From positions 1 to 64,000 of the forward strand of contig JAIXHJ010000013.1 of assembly GCA_030145845.1 (NCBI GenBank): a DNA stretch of 64,000 nt. The letters are read 5' to 3'. Position 1 is the first letter of the stretch. Each line of letters starts with the position of its first letter. The translations under genes were made by a program, and so were the position numbers. The notes under the pieces were generated by a model, which had not been told where the DNA came from, made no database searches, and worked only from the letters and a program-made list of their open reading frames with translations. The DNA is from Pseudomonadota bacterium (GTDB taxonomy: Bacteria > Pseudomonadota > Gammaproteobacteria > Pseudomonadales > Oceanobacteraceae). Below, in pieces: positions 27,501-35,115 of this stretch.

Positions 27501-28920
27501 GCTGCCGCGGGTTGCCAATGCCGTGGTGCAGGCGCAGGAATTATCGGCCCCGTCAGCGTCCGGCGAAGACAACCGTCAGCTGGTGGCCTACCTGGTGATG
27601 CAGGGACAGGCCACCGTGGACAGTGCGGCAATACAGCAGGCACTGGCGCAGGAATTACCACCACATATGGTGCCGGTGGCGTACATGCGCCTGGAGCAGT
27701 TACCGCTCAGCGCCAATGGCAAACTTGACCGTAAGGCACTGCCGCCGCTGCAGATCCGTGCGCAGCGCGGTCAGGGTTCTGCCGCAGCAGGGCGTCCGCC
27801 GGCGCGTGGACTGGAGCAGCGGCTGGCCGCTGTTTTTTGCCAGTTGCTGAATGTCAGCCGGGTTGCTGCAGATGATGATTTTTTTGCCCTCGGTGGGCAT
27901 TCATTACTGGCTATGCGTCTGGCAGCAGAAATCCGCCGTCAGTTAAAACGCTCGCTGGCGGTGGGTCAGATTATGACGTCGCCGACCGTTGCTCAGCTGG
28001 CGCAGTTGCTGAGTGAGGAAGGCGCCAGCCCGGACAACGCAGATGCCGGTTTTGCGCCACTGATCCGTCTGCGCGCGGCGATGGCGGATGATCATGGCCG
28101 TACACCAGCACCGTTATTCTGTTTTTACCCCGGCTCCGGTTTTGCCTGGCAGTACAGTGTGCTGTCGCGTTACCTGCCCCCGGGGCGGGCCATTATCGGT
28201 CTGCAGTCACCGCGCCCGCATGGCCTGATTGCGGCCAGTGACAGCATGGAAGAGCTGCTGCAGCAGCAGTTGCAGATTATCCGCGCTGAACAGCCACATG
28301 GCCCCTATTATCTGCTTGGTTATTCACTGGGGGGGACCGTGGCCTACGGCGTAGCGGCGCTGCTGGAACAACAGGGCGAAGACGTGCGTTTTCTCGGCCT
28401 GCTGGATACTTACCCGGCCGAAGTGCATGACTGGAATGATCCGCAGGGCGCAGAAGCCGCGCTGGGGGCGGAGCAGGAACAGACGCGTCTGCTCAACGAT
28501 GCCCTGGCAACGGAAGCCGGTGTGCAGGCAGAAAAAGAAAACCAGTTAGGTGACTGGCTGGCGGCACAGAATAACGGCCGCGCTGAAGCCGAGGCTGAAA
28601 AAGAGGCCATGCTGGCGCAGATTTTTGCCAATTACCGCGATGCCGTGCGTCTGCTGTCGGCCAGCCGGACAGCGGCATACGGCGGTAGGGTGACGTTGTT
28701 TGTCGCTGAACAGGCGCTGCCGGATTATGTGCAGCCGGAGCAGTGCTGGGCGCCTTACGCCGGCAATACGGATGTGCACCGGCTGGCCTGGGCCAGTCAC
28801 GAAAATATTCTTGCGCCTGAGTCTCTGCAGACGCTGGGACCGCTGCTGGAGCGTTTAATTGCTGCAGCCGCGGCAGGCAGTGAACCGAAGGCCGCTGCGC
28901 CGGAACAGGCTGTGAGTTAA
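21514..28920 (+). CDS. Two-module EntF-like NRPS (C-A-T-C-A-T-TE) for a catecholate siderophore
   Basis: A 2468-residue synthetase. C1 (about 5-440, HHIMLDG at about 141) should accept DHB from EntB. A1 (about 460-960, core TSGSTGRPKG at about 627) has pocket residues I read as DSLDLGLVDK, suggesting Lys, Orn or Arg. T1 carries GGDSI with Ser1031. C2 (about 1085-1520) has HHLVVDGWS at about 1244. A2 (about 1550-2060, TSGTTGRPKG at about 1713) reads DVWHFSLVDK, the EntF serine code. T2 has GGHSL with Ser2130. The TE (about 2195-2450) has GYSLGG with Ser2271, an Asp in LLDTYP and a His in ASHENIL. No epimerase domain fits between T1 and A2. The TE probably oligomerises and releases a Ser-ester product. 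Confidence 0.93.
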   Translation: MAADTMHLRELPLTGTQQGIWLADQVSDNGSLYTISHAIEIHGALDSQCLSASVQQAMSEADTVIARYEGGRQYLPPDPLAAAVPLPQTVDFSAHAQGRDQAFQQMWQDTREHRDIGGGQPLFRHIIFKLADNHWLWYQRYHHIMLDGFSFNALTRRVADIYRQKTAGKPVPATPFSAVDEVVAEYRHYRDSRLYLRDQEFWTDYCRDFPAPASLSLQGPAAAQGSGELRRYECELPSGTLARLQALAAECGHRTGLPDVLMTAAGAYLFRLTGQATQLLGVPFMRRLGSAAVTSVAPVVNVLPLRLTLQAEMNWPALAQQVQQEMKTIRRHQKYDAEQISRDLHRVGSDNRLYGAVVNYKHFDYRLDFAGSDGITHHLATGPVDDFEFGLLVHDTHIMLELRADAGRYTTPALAQHAQRFCHFLSGWLDHPQQSLQSIPLLSAAEQQQLSCWQRGKSMPDTVAENNVVDIFWQQVQEKPQATALVTEESNGRRAALNFAQLGAEVAQLSRELQRRGASANTVVAVALPRSQQAVVAMLAVLDSGATFLPLDLDYPPQRMAMMCDDACPRLLLTSAGVTAALPADIPRLNLDAADMAEAVSRQPAQRLSVAERPAPGGDDIAYVIFTSGSTGRPKGVMNTHGALLNLLSSHCDSFYFPLRSQLAQRSPGRALRAAHTHSFSFDSSWLQIFWLLLGEELHVFADDTRRDAYEVVRQVHERHIDAMDLPPSFLAQLLNCGLMDHSEHQPALILIGGEACPASLWRQLNQYPDLIAHNLYGPTEYTVDTLRAELKASAQPLVGRPIANTAVYILDERLQPRPAGVVGELYISGKGLAAGYLARAELTAARFVADPFSSEPGARMYRSGDLVRWTEQGQVEFVGRGDDQVKIRGHRVEIGEVENALSLLPGVESTVVLAEAVNNSQRLLGYCVIPGLSAAEKAERSQQLLAQLHRRLPDYMVPARLLVLDEFVRNVSGKIDRKALPEAGLLRQNSAPQKAPCNQQEKDVCSSMAAVLQLDSIYPADDFFALGGDSINAIMLCTELRQRGWQIKPSQIFSGRSAAAIAAQLQAAERDDSPRAPTPAELPLTSDERLALQQRYDEFSAVAPLLPLQKGMLFETLLNPQGGNYNAYTRLQLSGAVDAGRLQQALNRLIARYPQLGGLFDSDTLAEPVLVLPPQHQLPEWQFSAHDLSHLQGRAQQEAFALLEDSMLSQQYSTRSFGGMLAAALVDLGRQQGENRFSLLLVIHHLVVDGWSTPLLLHDLLQAYESDHSLPPLTVDYPQLMMQLSRRDRQQAETLWQEALEGAQPTLVFAAEQVPEHAAVNEADMALSVAETRALNDKLRQQGLTLNVLMQALWARTLTSLTGQQDILFGTPVSGRSADLAGIQQQVGLFLNTLPVRVQLDPQQALWPQLGLLQQQHIVRLEQDATGLADIQRLCGGQTLFDTLLVVENYPDISLSQQTLTGRDGQPVSITDIHNRGYSHYPLALLVLPGEQLTLLAEDRGALPALGIDAGILLQRMMRQLRLALAETGDSALPLAQWPLMSAAEEQMLAEVNATAQPLSGCTLQSALQQQAQLSPHAPCVADAGLALTYAEARQRVQQLAARLQAEGVGGGDIVAVALPRSVNLTLAIWAVCEAGAAYLPLDLGYPDERLQFMLTDSGARVLITDTQNTERCAQLGADAAVTTLCAGQMDNSAALFTPVPVTPQHPAYLIYTSGTTGRPKGVLVSHEAIVNRLEWMQHEYPLTAADVVLQKTPCSFDVSVWEFFWSAMTGAQLVMAAADAHKDPQALVATIDRYRVTTLHFVPSMLAIFTATVRALYGEESGVCSSLRQVFCSGEALTKAQANAFNQRFAKGRVSAPELHNLYGPTEAAVDVSYQPASGDLSTGGAGVPIGRPLWNTQLRVLDEQLRPVAVGARGELYLSGVQLALGYLGRPQLTFARFVADPYGPPGSRMYRTGDVVRWLGNGAVEYLGRADDQIKIRGQRIELGEIETRLLALPRVANAVVQAQELSAPSASGEDNRQLVAYLVMQGQATVDSAAIQQALAQELPPHMVPVAYMRLEQLPLSANGKLDRKALPPLQIRAQRGQGSAAAGRPPARGLEQRLAAVFCQLLNVSRVAADDDFFALGGHSLLAMRLAAEIRRQLKRSLAVGQIMTSPTVAQLAQLLSEEGASPDNADAGFAPLIRLRAAMADDHGRTPAPLFCFYPGSGFAWQYSVLSRYLPPGRAIIGLQSPRPHGLIAASDSMEELLQQQLQIIRAEQPHGPYYLLGYSLGGTVAYGVAALLEQQGEDVRFLGLLDTYPAEVHDWNDPQGAEAALGAEQEQTRLLNDALATEAGVQAEKENQLGDWLAAQNNGRAEAEAEKEAMLAQIFANYRDAVRLLSASRTAAYGGRVTLFVAEQALPDYVQPEQCWAPYAGNTDVHRLAWASHENILAPESLQTLGPLLERLIAAAAAGSEPKAAAPEQAVS

Positions 28921-28933
28921 GGAAAATAAAAAT

Positions 28934-30229
28934 ATGCGTAAAAAATCATTATTGGTGGATATCAGTCTGCTGAAAAGCAACCGCCATTTCCGCAATGTAT
29001 TTATTGCCCGTACCATCTCGTTGCTGGGTCTGGGCATGTTGTCGGTGGCGATTCCGCTGCAGGTGTATCAGCTGACGGCTGACACCTTTCAGGTCGGTCT
29101 GGTGATGGCGCTGGAAGGTGCCGGTATGTTTGTTGGTCTGCTGCTCGGTGGCGTGCTGGCAGACCGGCAGGAACGGAAAAAACTGATTTTATTTGCCCGG
29201 GCAGTGTGTGGCATCGGTTTTATCGGTCTGGCGGTGAATGCCTGGCTGCCGCAGCCACAGCTGTGGGTTATTTATCTGCTGGCGGTGTGGGATGGTTTTT
29301 TCGGTGCCATCGGCGTGACCGCTTTAATGGCCTGTATGCCATTGATTGTCGGCCGCGAAAATCTGCTGCAGGCGCGGGCAGTGAGTATGGTGAGTGTCCG
29401 TCTGGCGACGGTGATTTCACCGGCGGTGGGCGGTCTGATTATCGCCGCTGTCGGTGTCGGCTGGAATTATCTGATTGCGGCACTGGGAACCGGGCTGACA
29501 TTAATTCCGTTACTGAGTCTGCCGGCGATGAAACCCCGGCAGGTGCAGACGCATCATCCGTTAGCGGCACTGGCCGGTGGTTTCCGTTATCTGCTCAGTA
29601 ATAAAGTGGTGTTTTATGCGGTTATCGCCGGCACCCTGGTCACCCTGACGTCGGCCATCCGTGTGCTGTTTCCGGCGCTGGTGGAGCAGGGCTTCGGCGG
29701 TGGCGCGGCAGAACTGGGGCTGATGTATTCCGCTGTGCCGCTGGGCGCGACGCTGGGGGCGCTGATCAGTGGCTGGGCCAGTCATGTGCAATACCCCGGC
29801 AGAATGATGCTGCTGCTCAGCCTCGGCGCGTTTGTCTGCATGATGCTGCTGGGGATTAATCCGTTTTTTGTACCGGCACTGATGATTCTGGCGTTATTCG
29901 GTTATCTGGTGTCGGTGGCGTCACTGCTGCAGTACAGCTTGGTGCAGGGGCATACGCCGGATGAATATCTGGGCCGTATCAATGGCATCTGGACGGCGCA
30001 GGATGCGTCCGGTGATTCACTGGGTACGCTGGGGATTGGTGTGCTGGGCAAGTTTATGACCTCGCTGCACAGTATTTTCCTGTTCGGTGCGGTGGCCGCT
30101 GTGCTCGGCAGTCTGATGCTGTTACTGCGGCCGCTGCGCACGGCAGCCATGCATGATCCGCAGCTGCTGGCTGCGGATGAGAGCGCTGAGGAAACGGCGC
30201 AAGGGAAGGGTGAACCGCAGCCGGCATAG
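28934..30229 (+). CDS. entS: EntS-type MFS siderophore exporter
   Basis: A 431-residue transporter with about 12 membrane helices. The N terminus SLLKSNRHFRNVFIARTISL, the loop GGVLADRQERKKLI and the central LAALAGGFRYLLSNK are close to the EntS pattern. EntS moves enterobactin from cytoplasm to periplasm. It follows the NRPS by 13 bases and closes the operon. With the RND-TolC pump this gives a two-step export route. The C terminus is polar and Glu/Ala-rich. Confidence 0.92.
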   Translation: MRKKSLLVDISLLKSNRHFRNVFIARTISLLGLGMLSVAIPLQVYQLTADTFQVGLVMALEGAGMFVGLLLGGVLADRQERKKLILFARAVCGIGFIGLAVNAWLPQPQLWVIYLLAVWDGFFGAIGVTALMACMPLIVGRENLLQARAVSMVSVRLATVISPAVGGLIIAAVGVGWNYLIAALGTGLTLIPLLSLPAMKPRQVQTHHPLAALAGGFRYLLSNKVVFYAVIAGTLVTLTSAIRVLFPALVEQGFGGGAAELGLMYSAVPLGATLGALISGWASHVQYPGRMMLLLSLGAFVCMMLLGINPFFVPALMILALFGYLVSVASLLQYSLVQGHTPDEYLGRINGIWTAQDASGDSLGTLGIGVLGKFMTSLHSIFLFGAVAAVLGSLMLLLRPLRTAAMHDPQLLAADESAEETAQGKGEPQPA

Positions 30230-30369
30230 ACAGACCACTGACGGGCCGGCAGACGCAGGATTACACCCATGGTCGTATGACATTCAGCGCGGTTATTCTT
30301 TGGCTGCGCTGGTGTATTCCGTGTTTATCTTCTTAACTTAAAGCATGTTAACCGTTATGGCTGTAGAAC

Positions 30370-33333
30370 ATGCAGGCTCCACCACTGCCGGAGAACGAAA
30401 CTGAGCGCCTGAGGATATTGCAGGAGCTGCAGTTGCTGGGTACTCCGGCGGAAGACAAGTATGACCGCCTCAGCCGGCTGGCGGCTGAAGTGTTTGATAT
30501 CCCCGTGGTACTGATCAATCTTGCCGGCGAGAACACGCTCTGGTGCAAGTCGCGTGTCGGGCTGGACATTCAGGAAGTTGACCGCAATACCTCGTTCTGT
30601 GCCTATACGGTGTACCACCGCCAGTCGCTGGTGGTGCCGGACCTGACGCTGGACGAGCGTTTCTGCACCAATCCGCTGGTCAGCGGCGGACCGGAATTCC
30701 GCTTTTATGCCGGCGTTCCGCTGTCACTCGATGGTGAGCATGTGCTGGGTACCCTGTGTCTGATTGATTACCGGCCGCGTGAATTCAGCGCCGGTGAGGT
30801 GCGCCGTATGGAAGTGTTCGGCCGCCAGGTGGAAGAACTGCTGCGCCTGCATCAGCAGACTCTGCTGCTGATGAAAGAAAGCCTCAACAGTCAGTACCGC
30901 TCGGCGCATTATCAGGCGTTAATTCAGGGCGCAGCGGCCGGCATTGTCCGCATTGACGGCCGCGGCCGTATTCTCGAAATCAACGATTTTGCCCTGACGA
31001 TGCTTGGTTACCGGCGTGAAGAGCTGGAAGGGCAGAAAGTCGAAACCATGATGCCTGAGCCGTGGGCGTCGGCGCACGACCGTTACCTGCAGTCGTTCCT
31101 GCAGACCGGTGACGCCAAAGTGATCGGTGTCGGGCGGGAAGTGGAAGCACAGCACCGTGATGGCAGTGTGATTCCGGTGCATCTGGCTGTCAGTCAGATT
31201 CAGTACGAAGGTGAGGATCAGAAAGACCGGCTGGAATTTATGGGCGTGCTGACCAACCTGACGGAAACCCGCCGCGCTCAGCAGGCAGAACAGGAAGAGC
31301 GTATTCTGCTGCGCTCGCTGATTGAAGCCAGCCGTGACCCGATTTATGCCCGTGACTGTAACGGCCGCTACCTGATTGCCAACCAGGCCAGCCTGAGATT
31401 GCTCGGCCACTCCGTTGAAGGCGGCAATGAGGCACTGTCCCTGTGTGAAACCGAACGCGAGGTGATGCAGAGCGGTGAACCTGTGGTGGCCCGTCACAGC
31501 GATGAACAGGGCACGCAGTTTGAAATTTCGCACTCGCCACTGAAAGATGCTCATGGCCGGCCGCGGGGCGTGGTGAGTGTGGCGCACAATGTCACCGACC
31601 TGTACAACCTGACCACGCAGCTGGAACGGCAGCAGAAACTGCTCAGTGTGCTGCACCGCGGGCTGACCGACTATCAGGCACTGCTGTCCGGCAATTCGCT
31701 GTGGAACTTCCTGATGGAAGCGCTGCGTGAGCTGACCAACAGTGATTACGCCCTGATCGGCGAGCTGGATCCCGACAGCGCGGAACCGGCGCTGAAGATT
31801 CATGCCATCACTGACCTGTCCTGGAGCGATGAATCCCGTCATCTGATGGCGCAGCTGACGTCCGGCAACATGACCCTGACCAATCCGGATACCCTGCTCG
31901 GACGGGTGTTTGCCGGTGGTGAAACCGTGCTCAGCAACGATCTCGACCGCGACGGCCGTCTCAGCCGTTTCCCGCCCGGCCATCCGCATCTGTACCGCTA
32001 TCTCGGGGTGCCGATTTATCATCAGGGGCGTCTGCTGGGGATGTTTGCCATTGCCAATGGCCGTGATCCCTATGATGAGGCGCTGGCGGAATGGCTGGAA
32101 CCCTTTACCTCCACCTGTGCCCTGCTGATCAACCTCTACCGGCAGCTGGATGAGCGGGCACGGATTACCGAACAGCTGCGGGTGGCCGGTGAGGAAGCGG
32201 AGCGTGCCAGCCGGGCCAAATCCGAATTCCTGTCGTCCATGAGCCACGAACTGCGGACACCGCTGAACGCCATTCTCGGCTTTGCCCAGTTGTTGCAGAG
32301 TGGCCGCCAGCCGCTGACCGAACGGCAGACACGGCAGACCGAACAGATTTACCGCAGCGGCAAGCATCTGCTGGAACTGATTAACGAAGTACTGGATCTG
32401 GCCCGTATTGAATCCGGCCGCATTACCCTGTCGCTGGAAGCCATCCGCATCAGTGATGTGGTACGCGATGCACTGGAAATCCTGTCACCGATTGCCCAGC
32501 AGAACCGCATCCGCATCAGTATTGAGCCGGGCAGCTGTGAAGGCTTCTGGGTCACCGCCGACTATACGCGGCTGAAGCAGGTGCTGATCAATCTGATCAG
32601 CAATGCCATCAAGTACAACCGTGAGGGCGGTCAGGTGCTGCTCGACTGTGAGCAGCAGGACGGACGGCTGCAGGTGAACGTCAGGGATACCGGCCCCGGT
32701 ATTGCCGCTGACAATCTGCCGCATCTGTTTGAACCTTTTAACCGCCTGGGAGCAGAGTCCGGACCGGTGGAAGGCACCGGCATCGGCCTGGCGCTGACCC
32801 GCCAGCTGGTTACCCTGATGCAGGGTGAGATCGGCGTGCGCAGTGAAGAAGGCGTGGGCAGCGAATTCTGGTTCACGTTGCCATTGGCAGAAGAACAGAG
32901 CAACAGTGCTGCTGACGGGGGCGGGCGTGTGCCGGCTGCGGCGGCCGACAGCCAGCGCAGCCGCATTCTGTATATCGAAGACAACCCGGCCAACCAGCGT
33001 CTGATGGAAGATATTTTCGACGAACTGGATGATTGCCGGCTGGACGTTGCCCACTCGGCTGAACTCGGTCTGGAGCTGGCCTGCAGTGCGGTGCCGGACC
33101 TGATTCTGATGGATATCGACCTGCCGGGCATGGACGGTTTTCAGGCGCAGCAGCTGCTCAGCCGTAATCCGCTGACGCGTCATATTCCGGTGGTGGCCGT
33201 CTCTGCCGGCGCACAATCGGGCAATATCCGCCGCGCCCAGCAGGCGGGCTTTGCCGGCTACCTGACCAAACCGGTGGATATTCCGTTATTGCTGGAAACC
33301 GTGCGCCGTCTGTTGCGGGAGGGGGATGTATGA
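30370..33333 (+). CDS. Soluble hybrid sensor histidine kinase (GAF-PAS-PAS-GAF-HisKA-HATPase-REC)
   Basis: A 987-residue kinase with no membrane helix, so cytoplasmic sensing. Domains in order: GAF (about 1-160, FCAYTVYHRQSLVVPD), PAS (about 180-290, MLGYRREELEG), PAS (about 305-410), GAF (about 425-600), HisKA with His626 in SHELRTPLN, HATPase with NLISNAIKYN, DTGPGI and GTGIGLALTRQL, and a receiver with Asp915 in LMDIDLPG and the Lys in YLTKP. It is coupled by ATGA to the downstream REC-GGDEF-EAL gene, its likely partner. No clear ribosome site precedes ATG 30370. Confidence 0.93.
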   Translation: MQAPPLPENETERLRILQELQLLGTPAEDKYDRLSRLAAEVFDIPVVLINLAGENTLWCKSRVGLDIQEVDRNTSFCAYTVYHRQSLVVPDLTLDERFCTNPLVSGGPEFRFYAGVPLSLDGEHVLGTLCLIDYRPREFSAGEVRRMEVFGRQVEELLRLHQQTLLLMKESLNSQYRSAHYQALIQGAAAGIVRIDGRGRILEINDFALTMLGYRREELEGQKVETMMPEPWASAHDRYLQSFLQTGDAKVIGVGREVEAQHRDGSVIPVHLAVSQIQYEGEDQKDRLEFMGVLTNLTETRRAQQAEQEERILLRSLIEASRDPIYARDCNGRYLIANQASLRLLGHSVEGGNEALSLCETEREVMQSGEPVVARHSDEQGTQFEISHSPLKDAHGRPRGVVSVAHNVTDLYNLTTQLERQQKLLSVLHRGLTDYQALLSGNSLWNFLMEALRELTNSDYALIGELDPDSAEPALKIHAITDLSWSDESRHLMAQLTSGNMTLTNPDTLLGRVFAGGETVLSNDLDRDGRLSRFPPGHPHLYRYLGVPIYHQGRLLGMFAIANGRDPYDEALAEWLEPFTSTCALLINLYRQLDERARITEQLRVAGEEAERASRAKSEFLSSMSHELRTPLNAILGFAQLLQSGRQPLTERQTRQTEQIYRSGKHLLELINEVLDLARIESGRITLSLEAIRISDVVRDALEILSPIAQQNRIRISIEPGSCEGFWVTADYTRLKQVLINLISNAIKYNREGGQVLLDCEQQDGRLQVNVRDTGPGIAADNLPHLFEPFNRLGAESGPVEGTGIGLALTRQLVTLMQGEIGVRSEEGVGSEFWFTLPLAEEQSNSAADGGGRVPAAAADSQRSRILYIEDNPANQRLMEDIFDELDDCRLDVAHSAELGLELACSAVPDLILMDIDLPGMDGFQAQQLLSRNPLTRHIPVVAVSAGAQSGNIRRAQQAGFAGYLTKPVDIPLLLETVRRLLREGDV

Positions 33334-35057
33334 ACCTGCTGCATGCCGATATTCTGGTGGTGGATGACAACCCGGCTAACGTACAGCTGCTGCTGGATAT
33401 GCTGGAAGATCACGGCTACGAAAAGCTGGAGGGCTGTTCGCTGCCGCTGCAGGCAATGGAGCGGATCTGCCGCCAGCCGCCGGATTTACTGCTGCTGGAC
33501 ATCCGCATGCCGGAGCTGAGTGGCCATCAGATTCTGACCCGTCTGCGCGAACGGTTCGGTGAAGAAGCACCGCCGGTCATTGTGCTGACGGCACAGACGG
33601 ATCAGGACACCCGTATGCGCTCACTGGAACTGGGAGCGCGGGATTTTCTGACCAAACCTTTCCATCAGGGCGAAGTGCTGCAGCGCATTGAAAACGTGCT
33701 GCAGGTGCAGAGCCTGATGAATCTGAAAACCAGCAAAGCGCTGCTGCTGGAACAGCTGGTGGAAGAGCGGACCGCGGAACTGCAGAAACGTTCGGTGGAA
33801 GACCCGCTGACCTCGCTGCCTAACCGCCGTGCGCTGCTGGAAGAATTACAGCACCGGCTGGACAACGGTCAGCCTTCCTGTGTGCTGTTCCTGGCGTTTG
33901 AAGGCATTGATGATCTGGCCCGCCTGAATGGTTATGAACTGGCCGACAGTGCCGTGCTGGCCATCCGCGACCGGTTGCAGGCGCTGTCGGGTGGTCATTT
34001 CACTATGGCGGTATGGAACAGCAGCGAATGGGTGCTGCTGACGGCATCCTGTCCGGATAACGACCGTATTGCTGATGATGTGATTCATGCGTTGGGTCAG
34101 TCATTCGATGTTGGTGGCGTCAGCTTTCATCTGGCGTCGCGCATTGGTATCAGCGATACCGCTCATAGCCAGCAGGCCGATCAGCTGGTGCGCATGGCGG
34201 CGCTGGCGGTGCCGCCGGAAAATAACAGCTGGGGGCGTTACAGTTTCAGTCTCGAAGACGAACTGCTGCGCCGCACGGCCTACCGTGAAGCCCTGCACAA
34301 CGCCATTGCGCAGAATGAACTCTTCCTGCTTTATCAGCCGAAAATATCCGTCGCCGAAGAACGGGTAGTGAGTGCTGAAGCCCTGCTGCGCTGGCGCAGT
34401 GAAGAACTCGGCCTGGTGCCGCCTGACTTTTTTATTCCGCTGGCAGAAAGCAGCGGGGAAATTCTGGAGATTGGTGACTGGGTCATTCAGGAAGCCATCC
34501 GTCAGTTAAGCGAATGGATGGCGGCGGGCGTGATTGACGATGATTTTCATATCGCGCTCAACGTCTCTGCACAGCAGCTGATGCAGGCCGATTTTGCCTC
34601 CTCGCTGATCAGCCGTATCCGCAGCGCCGGTCTGAATGCTTCCTGCATTGAGGTGGAAGTGACGGAAACCGGTCTGATGCAGAATATGGAACACGCCATG
34701 CAGCAGCTGCGGGTGTTGTCACAGGCCGGCGTATCGGTGGCGATCGATGATTTCGGCACCGGTTATTCATCGCTGTCATATCTGAAATCACTGCCGGTAT
34801 CGGTACTGAAAATTGACCGCGTTTTTGTCGCCGATCTGGATACCAGTGAGCAGGACCGTAACCTGGCTGAAACCGTGATTCAGATGGCGGAAAACTTCGG
34901 TTTTACCACCGTGGCAGAAGGCGTGGAAAAAGAAGAACACGTCAACATTCTGGCCGCCATGGGCTGCGGTATTATGCAGGGGTTTTATTATTCCCCGCCG
35001 TTGCCGGCGGATATTTTTATTACCTTTGTGCGCGAATTCGAAATGTCCGGGCAGTAA
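33330..35057 (+). CDS. REC-GGDEF-EAL response regulator, probable c-di-GMP phosphodiesterase
   Basis: A 575-residue protein. The receiver (about 5-125) has phosphoacceptor Asp57 in LLLDIRMPE and DFLTKPF. The GGDEF domain (about 150-300) is degenerate: the active-site motif is replaced by NSSEW, so no cyclase activity is expected. The EAL domain (about 315-565) keeps the catalytic set: SAEALLRW, NVSAQQL, EVTETGL, DDFGTGYSSL, LKIDRVF, AEGVE and QGFYYSPPLP. Translational coupling to the hybrid kinase suggests phosphorylation-controlled c-di-GMP breakdown. Confidence 0.93.
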   Translation: MNLLHADILVVDDNPANVQLLLDMLEDHGYEKLEGCSLPLQAMERICRQPPDLLLLDIRMPELSGHQILTRLRERFGEEAPPVIVLTAQTDQDTRMRSLELGARDFLTKPFHQGEVLQRIENVLQVQSLMNLKTSKALLLEQLVEERTAELQKRSVEDPLTSLPNRRALLEELQHRLDNGQPSCVLFLAFEGIDDLARLNGYELADSAVLAIRDRLQALSGGHFTMAVWNSSEWVLLTASCPDNDRIADDVIHALGQSFDVGGVSFHLASRIGISDTAHSQQADQLVRMAALAVPPENNSWGRYSFSLEDELLRRTAYREALHNAIAQNELFLLYQPKISVAEERVVSAEALLRWRSEELGLVPPDFFIPLAESSGEILEIGDWVIQEAIRQLSEWMAAGVIDDDFHIALNVSAQQLMQADFASSLISRIRSAGLNASCIEVEVTETGLMQNMEHAMQQLRVLSQAGVSVAIDDFGTGYSSLSYLKSLPVSVLKIDRVFVADLDTSEQDRNLAETVIQMAENFGFTTVAEGVEKEEHVNILAAMGCGIMQGFYYSPPLPADIFITFVREFEMSGQ

Positions 35058-35058
35058 T

Positions 35059-35086
35059 AAAAAGCCCCGCAGATGCGGGGCTTTTT
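35059..35086 (+). terminator. Rho-independent terminator, possibly bidirectional
   Basis: AAAAA-GCCCCGC-agat-GCGGGGC-TTTTT is a perfect seven-base stem with A and T tracts. It begins one base after the stop of the REC-GGDEF-EAL gene and 30 bases from the stop of the convergent gene at 35116, so it can end both transcripts. Confidence 0.95.
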
Positions 35087-35115
35087 ATTACGTATTTTGT
35101 ACGGTGCAAAAGCGC

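Noticed and set aside
30919-32367. 482-codon antisense frame inside the hybrid kinase gene
   Set aside because: The plus strand encodes well-ordered GAF, PAS and kinase domains; the opposite frame shows none.
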